58,678 nt of DNA from Alicyclobacillaceae bacterium I2511 (GTDB taxonomy: Bacteria; Bacillota; Bacilli; Alicyclobacillales; Alicyclobacillaceae): the NCBI GenBank assembly GCA_003584005.1, contig QXHL01000019.1:1-58678 (forward strand). The letters run 5' to 3'. Under the pieces are notes generated by a model. The model did no database searches. It was not told the origin of the DNA and worked only from the letters and a program-made list of their open reading frames with translations. Position 1 is the first letter of the stretch; each line of letters starts with the position of its first letter. This document shows positions 42,214 through 50,297 of this stretch, piece by piece. A program made the position numbers and the translations under genes.

Positions 42214-42876
42214 TTACATCCAAGGTGTCTTCATATAGACGTCAATGTCGAAAATCTCACCTCGTACTCTGCCGTCCACACCACCCAGCAGGTCCTTCCG
42301 GCAAACCGTGTACTGGTGTGGGATGTGTAAGTCTGCAGCCAACTCGGAAACAAAATCATCCCCCCTCAGGATGTCGTCCACGGTTGTTTCATAGGACATG
42401 TTTGTATTAGAAATGAGGTGTGTCACCTTCAACCTGGAGGCGTTCTCAATGCTCCGGATGGATGCAGTCACTCCTTCCTGCGTCGACGTCAGGGGCCTAT
42501 TTTTATTGATGACAAAGGACATGTCATACGGTTCTTTCCGGAAGTACCGATTGAACTGTCCCAACGCAACTGCCCCCATATCGTCTCCGCCCACATCAAC
42601 CACCACTTCGTAAGTCGGATCATTAAAAATAGCCATCACTTCCGGCGAAATGACCGCCAGCTCGGCATTGGAAAGGTTGGGTTGTGCTGAAATGAGGCGA
42701 ATCCCTTGACTTTCCAGTTGTGGGCCCATGTCTCTGGCGCAGAAAAATGGGTTTACGATGTCCATGTCGACAAGGCAAACCCTGTTTCGTTGTTGACCTA
42801 GCTTTACAGCATAGTTCAGTGCAATTTCCGTCTTTCCACTGCCAAAATGACCTGTAACAATTCGTATCCTGGCCAT
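42214..42876 (-). CDS. MinD/ParA-like P-loop ATPase linked to the oxidoreductase operon
   Basis: 220 residues. The P-loop is GHFGSGKTE near the N terminus, followed by VCLVDMDIVNPFF, with DVGGDDMGAVALG as the Walker B region. It resembles deviant Walker A ATPases of the SIMIBI class that accompany VOR/KOR genes in Firmicutes. Assembly or metallocluster loading is a possible role, but this is inference. Start: ATG at 42874-42876 with GAGGAG eight bases upstream. It is the first gene of the operon, ending 45 bases before the ferredoxin subunit. The C terminus ends in MKTPWM, with no obvious domain truncation. Confidence 0.7.
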   Translation of the reverse strand: MARIRIVTGHFGSGKTEIALNYAVKLGQQRNRVCLVDMDIVNPFFCARDMGPQLESQGIRLISAQPNLSNAELAVISPEVMAIFNDPTYEVVVDVGGDDMGAVALGQFNRYFRKEPYDMSFVINKNRPLTSTQEGVTASIRSIENASRLKVTHLISNTNMSYETTVDDILRGDDFVSELAADLHIPHQYTVCRKDLLGGVDGRVRGEIFDIDVYMKTPWM

Positions 42877-43070
42877 CCTCAGGACTCCTCTTAGAGAAAC
42901 GCGGCGCAATCCAGTGTCACATAGGGACTTTTCAGTTTCGGCTGACACACACCAGAAGTGCCCCAACCCAGAATAGATCGTTTCAATGAAGGAAAGATAT
43001 AGTCCACTTGTACTAAACGAGGGGTCTAAAGTAATTCGCTCACGAGAATCTCCCCCACATTGCAATTGTT

Positions 43071-43102
43071 CATTGCGGTGTAAATCACGGAGGTCCGCAA
43101 TG
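43071..43102. promoter_or_regulatory. Inverted repeat in the divergent control region
   Basis: CATTGCGG (43071-43078) and CCGCAATG (43095-43102) lie just upstream of the promoter of the aldo/keto reductase gene. It is a candidate operator for either divergent unit. The remaining bases of 42877-43203 hold no gene. Confidence 0.4.
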
Positions 43103-43103
43103 T

Positions 43104-43132
43104 TTGATACTTAGTATACTTCAAGTAATAAT
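43104..43132 (+). promoter_or_regulatory. Sigma-A promoter of the aldo/keto reductase
   Basis: TTGATA (43104-43109), 17 bases, AATAAT (43127-43132), 70 bases before the first start codon. The -35 overlaps the end of the inverted repeat by a few bases. Confidence 0.55.
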
Positions 43133-43202
43133 GGCAATTTCATGTGACTACTTCAAAAAAATAACTCTCTCTGTTATTCTTACAGAGTAAATACAACCAC
43201 GA

Positions 43203-44195
43203 ATGATTGGAAGTGACTCTGTATTGAACTTCAGACGACTGGGCAAAACAAACCTCCAGATTTCAGAAATTGGTTATGGGTCTTGGGGAATTGGCAATTC
43301 AGGTTGGCGTGGCGCAGAAGACAACGAATCTGTGAAAGCACTGCACCGCGCGATTGCACTGGGTGTCAATTTTATTGATACCGCCCTTGTTTATGGTGAT
43401 GGACACAGCGAACAGCTTGTGGGCCAAGTTGTACGCGAACATACGGAGACGGTATTTGTCGCCTCTAAAGTGCCACCCGCGAATCGCCAGTGGCCAGCCC
43501 GCACTGGCGTCGATGTGAAGGAAACTTTTAGCGCTGAACACATCATCAAGTCAACGGAAACCTCCTTACGCAATTTGGGTCTCGACACGATTGATGTGCA
43601 ACAGTTTCACGTCTGGTCTGACGAGTGGCTGGGTCATGGGGATTGGCTGGAAGGTGTGCAACGGCTGAAAGAACAAGGGAAAATCCGTTTCTTTGGCGTG
43701 TCCATCAATGACCACCAACCGGCAAACGCCATTCGTCTGATTGAAACAGGAGTTGTCGACACCGTGCAGGTCATCTACAATGTGTTCGACCAGAGTCCAG
43801 AAGACGAACTGTTCCCGGCATGTTTAAAACATGACATAGGTGTCATTGTGCGGGTACCGCTGGATGAGGGTGGCCTGACAGGTCGCATCACTCCAGACAC
43901 CACATTTCCAGCCGATGACTTTCGCAATCACTACTTCAAAGGAGAGCGTAAGCGCGAGGTGTTTGAGCGGGTGCAGAAAATGGTAGACGCTCTCCACATG
44001 GACATTCAGCAAGCACCCACGGTTGCGTTGCGCTATGTACTCAGTCACCCGGCCGTCTCAACCGTCATTCCTGGCATGCGTACAGTTCGCAATGTGGAAA
44101 CCAACAGTGCATTGGCAGACGGACGCGGTTTGTCGGCTGACCAAGTGCAGGGGCTCAAATCGCACCGTTGGATTCGCAACTTCTACAACGACTAA
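43203..44195 (+). CDS. Aldo/keto reductase
   Basis: 330 residues of the AKR barrel, reducing carbonyls with NADPH in the cytosol. Seen: [17 protein letters not shown], the catalytic Asp and Tyr in [15 protein letters not shown], the Lys in VFVASKVPP and the His position in VQQFHVW, and the C-terminal cofactor region [16 protein letters not shown]. Start uncertain: ATG at 43203 has no ribosome site, while TTG at 43224 has GGAAG upstream and gives the usual AKR opening. Substrate unknown; it lies beside a uronate operon on the opposite strand, separated by a hairpin, so a sugar-related carbonyl is possible. Confidence 0.85.
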   Translation: MIGSDSVLNFRRLGKTNLQISEIGYGSWGIGNSGWRGAEDNESVKALHRAIALGVNFIDTALVYGDGHSEQLVGQVVREHTETVFVASKVPPANRQWPARTGVDVKETFSAEHIIKSTETSLRNLGLDTIDVQQFHVWSDEWLGHGDWLEGVQRLKEQGKIRFFGVSINDHQPANAIRLIETGVVDTVQVIYNVFDQSPEDELFPACLKHDIGVIVRVPLDEGGLTGRITPDTTFPADDFRNHYFKGERKREVFERVQKMVDALHMDIQQAPTVALRYVLSHPAVSTVIPGMRTVRNVETNSALADGRGLSADQVQGLKSHRWIRNFYND

Positions 44196-44218
44196 AATTG
44201 TACTGACTAAAATTGTAC
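44190..44218. repeat. 15-base tandem duplication across a stop codon
   Basis: GACTAAAATTGTACT occurs at 44190-44204 and again, one base shorter, at 44205-44218. The first copy contains the TAA of the aldo/keto reductase. Confidence 0.8.
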
Positions 44219-44253
44219 CGTTGTAGACAAAGTATTTTCAGTAAAAACGGCAG

Positions 44254-44286
44254 ACAGGCAGTGGCCCATCAGGTCTCCCTGCCTGT
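44254..44286. terminator. Hairpin between convergent genes
   Basis: ACAGGCAG (44254-44261) pairs with CTGCCTGT (44279-44286). It lies between the aldo/keto reductase and the end of the uronate operon and could end either; the T-runs are weak. Confidence 0.5.
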
Positions 44287-44306
44287 TTGCACATGGGCAG
44301 GCACAA

Positions 44307-45368
44307 TTAGCGTACCAAAATGTCGGGTAAATCCAGCGTCAAGTCGCCAATAGAAACGGTTTGTGTCGGAAAATTCCCCGTTTTAGTGAGAATCTCCACA
44401 CCTCTATCTGTCACGACAGCAGTGTCTTCAGCTTTCACCCCTAAAATAGTGGGATTCCAGGCTAAAAGGTGATTCACCTGGAAGACAACTTTTGATTCCG
44501 GAATGGCCCGTACCTCGCGCGACTGATACCCTGCAATTCCCCCCTGGTGATGGAATTGCCACTCCTTTTCATATCCCTCTTTCTGATACTGTGTCATGCC
44601 CCTTAAAAAAGCGTCCCCCACAGTACGCTCTGGACTAGAGCCAGCAAGAAATGCAGCTTCCACCCGCAGGACAGCCTGATACCGAGCCGAGAGGGACTTT
44701 GGAATCGGCCCAAAACAGAACATCCGAGTGGCCGACAACACGAGGCCATTGCGCCTACCCCCCACCGACACAATCCCGTACTCCGTTATTTTGTCACGCG
44801 TCGGAAGCAAATGCCGATACCGGATGGCCCGTTTTTCTCCGCCCACCAGGTTTACAATGGGCTCAATCCCTTGACGCAGACAGCCCATAGACAAAATACC
44901 CGCAATTTCGTTTTCCGTCTGTCCCTGTTGCACGTTGCGACACGTCGTTTCCAATATTTCTGCCAGCAAGAATCCAAACTCTCGCGTATCCGCCAGTCGA
45001 TCCGAATCCAATTGCATCCGCAACCGTTGTAAATCCAAACCTAATTGATGGTCTGTTGCCCCCCCTGGTTGGGCCATCCACGCATCCAGTTGACTTTGGC
45101 GTGCCTCGTCCATATACCACGGATACACATGTACCTGGTCCACATGTAACTCTTCTTCATCCGCAAGGCGCTGTGCCTCAATGTTGTTGACCAGCGCCTC
45201 AACCCGGTCTTGCGTGACCCACAGGGTAGCACAAGCGTCTTCTGTCGCGACGTTGATGTGATAGCGGCCACCCAGCAGCCATGTGACATTGGCTTGCTGG
45301 GTTAACAGCACTCCATCCAGTCCCAGTTGACTTAGCAAGCCACGAAGTTTGTCCAATCGCTCCGCCAC
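44307..45368 (-). CDS. M24-family (creatinase-like) protein with missing metal ligands
   Basis: 353 residues. An N-terminal creatinase-like domain (LDGVLLTQQANVTWLLGG) is followed by a pita-bread fold. In active M24 peptidases two aspartates in DxG...(S/T)DxTR bind metal; here the aligned part reads IVSVGGRRNGLVLSATRMF, with no Asp in either place. FHHQGGIAGYQSRE replaces the usual H-x-x-G-H-G-I-G. So it is probably not a metallopeptidase. It is the last gene of the uronate operon; a GTG start five bases after the preceding stop has AAGGG upstream, better than an ATG 21 bases earlier that overlaps the IolB-like gene. Role unknown; binding of a small molecule is possible. Confidence 0.72.
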   Translation of the reverse strand: MAERLDKLRGLLSQLGLDGVLLTQQANVTWLLGGRYHINVATEDACATLWVTQDRVEALVNNIEAQRLADEEELHVDQVHVYPWYMDEARQSQLDAWMAQPGGATDHQLGLDLQRLRMQLDSDRLADTREFGFLLAEILETTCRNVQQGQTENEIAGILSMGCLRQGIEPIVNLVGGEKRAIRYRHLLPTRDKITEYGIVSVGGRRNGLVLSATRMFCFGPIPKSLSARYQAVLRVEAAFLAGSSPERTVGDAFLRGMTQYQKEGYEKEWQFHHQGGIAGYQSREVRAIPESKVVFQVNHLLAWNPTILGVKAEDTAVVTDRGVEILTKTGNFPTQTVSIGDLTLDLPDILVR

Positions 45369-45373
45369 ACTAA

Positions 45374-46168
45374 TCAACCCTTCAGCCATTGATGATTGGG
45401 ATCATCATGGGGAATCATCACACGGTCCGTCTCCCCAGCCATCATCCACAAGTAGTAGAGACGATAGCCACCCCCAGCGCAAACAGGGTGATATCCGCCA
45501 GGCACAAGAAACGTATCTCCGTCCTGGACTCGGTAAGCCTCGTTGCGTGACCCGTCATTGGTATAAATGGACTGCACCCCAAATCCCTGCGCTGGATTTA
45601 GGCGATAGTAATAGACTTCTTCCATATTTGCCTCTACACCCTGTTCAAAATGGTCATGCTTGTGTGGCGGATAACTCGACCAATTTCCTGGATCATTGAA
45701 TGTCTCACCGACGATAATTCGATGCACGCGACCTTCCGCATTCTTGACCACAATGTCGTGCACCTCGCGATGCCAATTGTCTTGACCGACAGCGCGTGCC
45801 CAAACTTCCTTAGGTTGCACCATAAACGGCTCATATTGCGTCGGAGACGGTGTTCCACATAGGGCCGCTTGCAGTTCCTGGTTGCCTGTATTGGTCACTT
45901 TAAAGGTCGATTCAATGGGTAAGTATACTGCTGTCGCCCGTTCTTCAAAGACCCCTTTGCGCTGGCCAGAGAAAATCCGTGCGGCTACTTCAACCTGAAA
46001 ACTGCCCTGTAGGAGAATCAACACCTGTTCTTGTGCCCCCGTGTTGGCCACGTAAGTTTCATTCGGCTGTAGATTCAGCAGCCCAAAATTCAGCAGCTTC
46101 AGATGTTCATTTTCGGTCCCCACTATTTCTTGGTAGCCCATAGTTTTTTGAGCACGAATGTGTAACAT
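45374..46168 (-). CDS. IolB-like cupin isomerase in a uronate operon
   Basis: 264 residues and two cupin halves. The second half has the IolB signature: SYPPHKHDHF with His169 and His171, EEVYYYRL with Glu183 or Glu184, and PGGYHPVCAGGGY with His227, which are the metal ligands. IolB isomerises 5-deoxy-glucuronate in inositol breakdown. No inositol gene is present here; its partners are tagaturonate reductase, altronate dehydratase and KDPG aldolase, and no UxaC uronate isomerase is seen. Because IolB performs the same aldose-ketose reaction type as UxaC, it may isomerise galacturonate or glucuronate; this is inference. ATG with AGGAG eight bases upstream. Confidence 0.78.
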   Translation of the reverse strand: MLHIRAQKTMGYQEIVGTENEHLKLLNFGLLNLQPNETYVANTGAQEQVLILLQGSFQVEVAARIFSGQRKGVFEERATAVYLPIESTFKVTNTGNQELQAALCGTPSPTQYEPFMVQPKEVWARAVGQDNWHREVHDIVVKNAEGRVHRIIVGETFNDPGNWSSYPPHKHDHFEQGVEANMEEVYYYRLNPAQGFGVQSIYTNDGSRNEAYRVQDGDTFLVPGGYHPVCAGGGYRLYYLWMMAGETDRVMIPHDDPNHQWLKG

Positions 46169-46200
46169 GGACCTCACTCCTGTTTTTGTAGTTTTGTAGG

Positions 46201-47691
46201 TCAGGCTTTTACGGACATCAATTCAGACAAGGCATGGATAACCCCAGCACTGCGAATCTGCACAACATCATTGACGAGCGTCTTGGCCAGCCCAGGGAGC
46301 TTTGAAAGGTCCTGGCCCCAAACCCTTTGCAAGCGCAAGATTGCCTGGATGGCGGCATCCAACCCCGCTGATGGTTCAAGTTCCCAAGCAGCCTGCACCG
46401 CCTGCACCTGTTCAATATTGTCTTTAATCACCCAACGTTCATTGGGGGCTGTGGCATTGCGATAGTACAGTAGTAGCCCCGCTAGTGCCATCGTTAAAAG
46501 CGGTGGAATTTTGCCTGTCGCAACAAAGGAATCATGGAGTATGGGCAACACCCGCACGCCAATTTTTGATAATCCATTCAACTGAAGGGATGTGATTTCA
46601 TGTCGCAAGTAAGGATTACTAAATCGCTCCATCACTGAATTTGCAAACTCCTGGGCTGCCAATGCGGGAATTCCATGTGCGGGCAGGGTAGGGAGAATTT
46701 CATACTGCATTAGCCGTTGCACAAAAGTCCCCAGCACAGGATGTGTAACCACCTCTTTCACCGTTTGCAAACCAGCCAAATAAGCGAGTCCGGCGAGGGA
46801 CGTGTGTGCCCCGTTCAGCACTTTTACTTTAATTAAGCGATAAGGGGTGGCATCCGGGACATACCGGACATTTAGCTGTGCGGCAGGAAAATTAAGTTTT
46901 TCCGACAGCCGGGCAGGCCCTTCAATAACCCACAAATAGAAGGGTTCCCTGACCACACCCAAGCTGTCCACATAGGGAAACTCTTCTGCAAGAACCTTTT
47001 TATCCATACTTGCAAAACCCGTGATGATGCTATCCACCAGGGTGTTGTAAAAGAAATTGGATTGCTCTACCCACTTTGCAAATTGCTCTGGCAGCCGCCA
47101 GTCCGCAATATATTGTAGAACAAGTTCCCGCAATCGATCCCCATTGTTATCCACCAACTCACAGGGCACGATATCCAATCCCATGGACGAATCCCCGCCA
47201 AACGTTTGGTAACGTTCGTATAAATAAGCAGTCAGTTTGCCTGGAAATGAGGTTGGACACTGTCCACCTGTCAACGGTTCCTCAAGGTAGGTCAACCCAG
47301 CCTCTGTCGTGTTGGAGAAAACCGTATCCAGTAAGGGTTGACGGGCACATTCCAGCAACTCATTCCAATCTTGATAGGGGTCAATGGCCCGACTCACGGA
47401 AGTCACAACTTCTTTGGTGTCCACCAATTCCCCGTTTTGAATCCCCCGCAGCCAAACCGTGTAGAGTCCCTCTTGGTCCTTAAATTTTTGAATCGCCTGA
47501 GCTCCAGCGGCTAAAGGGGTCACAACAACGGTCCGTCCCTGATTTTGACCGCTTTTGTTCCACTGGTGTATCAGCCAATCGACGAATCCCTTCATGAAAT
47601 TCCCTTCGCCGAATTGGAGGAAACGTTCTGGATAATTCTCCACAGAGGGTAGGTTTGATTGTCTACCCATCCATTCTCTGCACAACAGCAT
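46201..47691 (-). CDS. uxaB: Tagaturonate (altronate) reductase, mannitol dehydrogenase family
   Basis: 496 residues. It reduces D-tagaturonate to D-altronate with NADH in the galacturonate route. Seen: FLQFGEGNFMKGFVDWLI for cofactor binding near the N terminus and KVKVLNGAHTSLAGLAYLAG, where Lys, Asn and His form the polyol dehydrogenase active site. Fructuronate reductase (UxuB) is the close alternative, but the partner altronate dehydratase argues for UxaB. Start: ATG at 47689-47691 with GGGAGG seven bases upstream; a frame five codons longer lacks one. It lies 36 bases after the dehydratase. Confidence 0.88.
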   Translation of the reverse strand: MLLCREWMGRQSNLPSVENYPERFLQFGEGNFMKGFVDWLIHQWNKSGQNQGRTVVVTPLAAGAQAIQKFKDQEGLYTVWLRGIQNGELVDTKEVVTSVSRAIDPYQDWNELLECARQPLLDTVFSNTTEAGLTYLEEPLTGGQCPTSFPGKLTAYLYERYQTFGGDSSMGLDIVPCELVDNNGDRLRELVLQYIADWRLPEQFAKWVEQSNFFYNTLVDSIITGFASMDKKVLAEEFPYVDSLGVVREPFYLWVIEGPARLSEKLNFPAAQLNVRYVPDATPYRLIKVKVLNGAHTSLAGLAYLAGLQTVKEVVTHPVLGTFVQRLMQYEILPTLPAHGIPALAAQEFANSVMERFSNPYLRHEITSLQLNGLSKIGVRVLPILHDSFVATGKIPPLLTMALAGLLLYYRNATAPNERWVIKDNIEQVQAVQAAWELEPSAGLDAAIQAILRLQRVWGQDLSKLPGLAKTLVNDVVQIRSAGVIHALSELMSVKA

Positions 47692-47727
47692 CCGTTTTCC
47701 TCCCAATTTACAAAATTAATCCGCACA

Positions 47728-49236
47728 TTACAAAGTGACTCCATCCTTAAAAATTGCTATCTCGCGAAATCCATTGTTCTCGTTTTGTGCAGTGGTCTTC
47801 CCGGAAGCTACATTGACTGTCAGTTGATACAACTCGTTGGCCATGGTTTCTATAGACAACCCGGACAACAATCGGCCTGCATCCAAGTCAATCCAGTGAG
47901 GTTTTTTCTCGCACAGTGCTGTGTTTGTAGAGACTTTTACGGTCGGGACCACCCCCCCCATCGGTGTCCCACGACCTGTGGTAAACAGCACCAGATGAGC
48001 CCCCGCGGCGGCTAAAGCAGTCACAGAAACCATATCATTCCCTGGTGCCTGAACCAGATTTAATCCATTCTGAACAGACTTCTCCGCATAGGACAAAACA
48101 TCCATAACTGGGCTAGTTCCTCCCTTTTGTATGCAGCCCAATGATTTCTCTTCGAGCGTGGTGATGCCCCCATCCTTGTTGCCGGGGGACGGATTGTCGT
48201 AAATTACCTGTTCGTGACGAGAATAATAATCTTTGAAATCATTGATGAGGTTCACTACCTTTTGAAAGGTCTCCCCATCTTTGGCCCGATTCATGAGAAT
48301 CGTCTCAGCTCCAAACATTTCCGGTACTTCTGTCAACAGCGTGGTCGCCCCTTGCTGTACCAACAAATCCGACACATTTCCTACCAGAGGGTTGGCTGTA
48401 ATTCCCGAAAACCCATCAGAGCCCCCACATTTTAATCCAATTTTTAATCTGGAGATGGGAACTGGCGTGCGCTGAAAAGTCTTCGCATAGGCCGCAAGTT
48501 CCGCCAAAATTTCCATTCCAGCCGTAAACTCGTTCTGAACCCCTTGGACAGTCAGAAATTTTACCCTCTGGTCCAAAACCTCTCCTATTACAGGTGCAAA
48601 GTCACTAATCCGGTTGTTTTCACAACCCAGTCCAAGTACAAGCACACCCGCCGCATTCGGATGGCGGACCAATCCAGCCAAAAGTTTTTGCGTATAGTGC
48701 AGGTCGTCCCCTAATTGCGAGCATCCGTAGGGATGCGAAAAATGAAACACGCCGTCAATTCCATTGCCTGTGAATCGAGCATTGGCCATTTCAGCCAACT
48801 TTTCAGCAGTCTTATTAATGCAACCTACAGTATTGATAATCCAAATTTCATTTCGAATGCCCACCTCGCCTGATTCTCGTACATACCCAGCAAAATATTT
48901 GGGTAGATTATGTCCCCCCATATCAGCCACTAACGGTTTCTCTGGCTGATATTGGTATTCCAATTTGCCCGACAAATTCGTTTGTAAGTTATGTGAATGC
49001 ACCCACTGCCCACGTTGAATTCTCACTACAGCTTGGCCAATGGGAACCCCGTACTTAAAGATTCCCCCACCCTGTTGTATATCGGTCAGGCTAATTTTGT
49101 GTCCCGCAGGAATATCCTCTAATACAATGAATTCCGCTTCGCCTACCCTCACTGCTTTCCCTGCACGTAATGCTCTGAGTGCTATGCCTACATTATCGTT
49201 AGCGTGTAGCTTTACTACTTCGTTTTCCGTGGACAT
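47728..49236 (-). CDS. uxaA: Altronate dehydratase
   Basis: 502 residues, full length. An N-terminal SAF domain (about 10-90) precedes the UxaA domain with GIRNEIWIINTVGCINKTA, FSHPYGCSQLGDD, GLKCGGSDGFSGITANP and TGRGTPMGG. It dehydrates D-altronate to 2-keto-3-deoxygluconate, using iron or manganese. The cysteines in GCSQLG, GLGCENN and KCGGSDG are in place. GGAGGTGA upstream of the ATG. KDG must next be phosphorylated by a KDG kinase, which this operon does not carry; the kinase may be elsewhere. Confidence 0.92.
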   Translation of the reverse strand: MSTENEVVKLHANDNVGIALRALRAGKAVRVGEAEFIVLEDIPAGHKISLTDIQQGGGIFKYGVPIGQAVVRIQRGQWVHSHNLQTNLSGKLEYQYQPEKPLVADMGGHNLPKYFAGYVRESGEVGIRNEIWIINTVGCINKTAEKLAEMANARFTGNGIDGVFHFSHPYGCSQLGDDLHYTQKLLAGLVRHPNAAGVLVLGLGCENNRISDFAPVIGEVLDQRVKFLTVQGVQNEFTAGMEILAELAAYAKTFQRTPVPISRLKIGLKCGGSDGFSGITANPLVGNVSDLLVQQGATTLLTEVPEMFGAETILMNRAKDGETFQKVVNLINDFKDYYSRHEQVIYDNPSPGNKDGGITTLEEKSLGCIQKGGTSPVMDVLSYAEKSVQNGLNLVQAPGNDMVSVTALAAAGAHLVLFTTGRGTPMGGVVPTVKVSTNTALCEKKPHWIDLDAGRLLSGLSIETMANELYQLTVNVASGKTTAQNENNGFREIAIFKDGVTL

Positions 49237-49254
49237 TTACAAATCACCTCCCAA

Positions 49255-49878
49255 TCATGTACTAAGGGATAATAGCTGCTTGGCCTTCTTAGTGATGGCC
49301 GACCAATTTTTCATCTCAATATCTGCACGGGGGAACAGTGAACTCCCCATGCCAACAGCGATGGCCCCTGCTTGCAAAAAATCTAAGAAGTTGTTCACAT
49401 TAAGCCCACCCGTCACCATCATTTGCAGTCCCGCAAATGGGCCCAGCACATCCCGTACAAAGCTCGCACCCAAGCTACTGGCCGGGAATACTTTCACAAC
49501 CTCTGCGCCAGCCGCCAAAGCCGTATGAATTTCCGTGGGTGTGAACACACCGGGAACCAATGGACAATTTAATTTCAAAGACTGTTCTATCAAACTCACA
49601 TCAAGGTGTGGACACACCAAAAATTTTGCGCCAGCGTCCACAGCTTCTCGCACCTGTTCCTTTGCAAACACCGTTCCAGCACCGACAACAACCTGGTCCC
49701 CATAGCGGCGATTAAGGTCGGCAATGCCGCTTGCTGCATCCGTAGAATCCATCGTGATTTCAATCGCCCGAATGCCCCCGTTCACAAGGGCATCCATTAC
49801 GTCTAAAAACGATTCCCGCGGAATTTTACGAACTACCGCAACCACTTTCGCTTGAGTAAAGAGTTCACTGACGTTCAT
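49255..49878 (-). CDS. kdgA: KDPG/KHG aldolase
   Basis: 207 residues. It splits 2-keto-3-deoxy-6-phosphogluconate into pyruvate and glyceraldehyde 3-phosphate. Seen: the catalytic Glu40 in AIEITMD, VVGAGTV, the Schiff-base lysine in VVKVFPAS (Lys129), and MVTGGLN. The name follows context with altronate dehydratase; relatives act also on 2-keto-4-hydroxyglutarate. It is the first gene of the uronate operon, with GGAGGTGA 12 bases upstream, and begins about 180 bases from the predicted transcript start. Confidence 0.9.
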   Translation of the reverse strand: MNVSELFTQAKVVAVVRKIPRESFLDVMDALVNGGIRAIEITMDSTDAASGIADLNRRYGDQVVVGAGTVFAKEQVREAVDAGAKFLVCPHLDVSLIEQSLKLNCPLVPGVFTPTEIHTALAAGAEVVKVFPASSLGASFVRDVLGPFAGLQMMVTGGLNVNNFLDFLQAGAIAVGMGSSLFPRADIEMKNWSAITKKAKQLLSLST

Positions 49879-50013
49879 CCTTTTAACAGGTCACCTCCAG
49901 TTTTCTATTTATATACTGTAAATCCATTTAAAAGGTAGGATACACACTGAAATCTTCCTCCCCCTGTGGTCAACTTTCATCAATACTTTCAACGTCTAAA
50001 CAGTTTTTCTGAT

Positions 50014-50061
50014 CACAACTCACAACTCACAACTCACAACTCACAACTCACAACTCACAAC
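50014..50061. repeat. Heptanucleotide microsatellite, (CACAACT)n
   Basis: Six full copies and six bases of a seventh (50014-50061), pure. On the minus strand it reads (AGTTGTG)n and lies where the uronate operon's transcript is predicted to begin, about 135 bases before kdgA. Confidence 0.93.
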
Positions 50062-50064
50062 AAC

Positions 50065-50094
50065 ATTATCATGTTACTAATTTCATTAGTCAAG
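50065..50094 (-). promoter_or_regulatory. Uronate operon promoter with embedded LacI-type operator
   Basis: On the minus strand TTGACT (50094-50089), 17 bases, GATAAT (50070-50065). The spacer and the -35 hold the palindrome ACTAAT-TTC-ATTAGT (50076-50090), as expected for a repressor site of the divergent LacI-family protein. Transcription would start about 50058, inside the heptamer array. The rest of the 420-base gap (49879-50297) holds no gene. Confidence 0.72.
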
Positions 50095-50297
50095 GGTTAA
50101 AAAGTACATACAAATATATAGCACTGTTAATTTCCGCTCTGTATAGCCCCGTTGATATTATCCAGACTTTAAGCTCTTTCATCAGTCAATATTCTCTGTT
50201 GAAGAGATGTTGTTTCATTACAAAAAATATGTTAGATTATCATTAGGTTGGGCAAGGATGGATAAGTTCCCTTCCTTGCAAGGGGGAGGGTGTGACA

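Noticed and set aside
44307-45389. Active Xaa-Pro aminopeptidase
   Set aside because: The aspartate ligands and the HxxGHG motif that define active enzymes are not present.
50014-50061. The heptamer array as a CRISPR
   Set aside because: The units are only seven bases long and have no spacers between them; there are no cas genes in the window.
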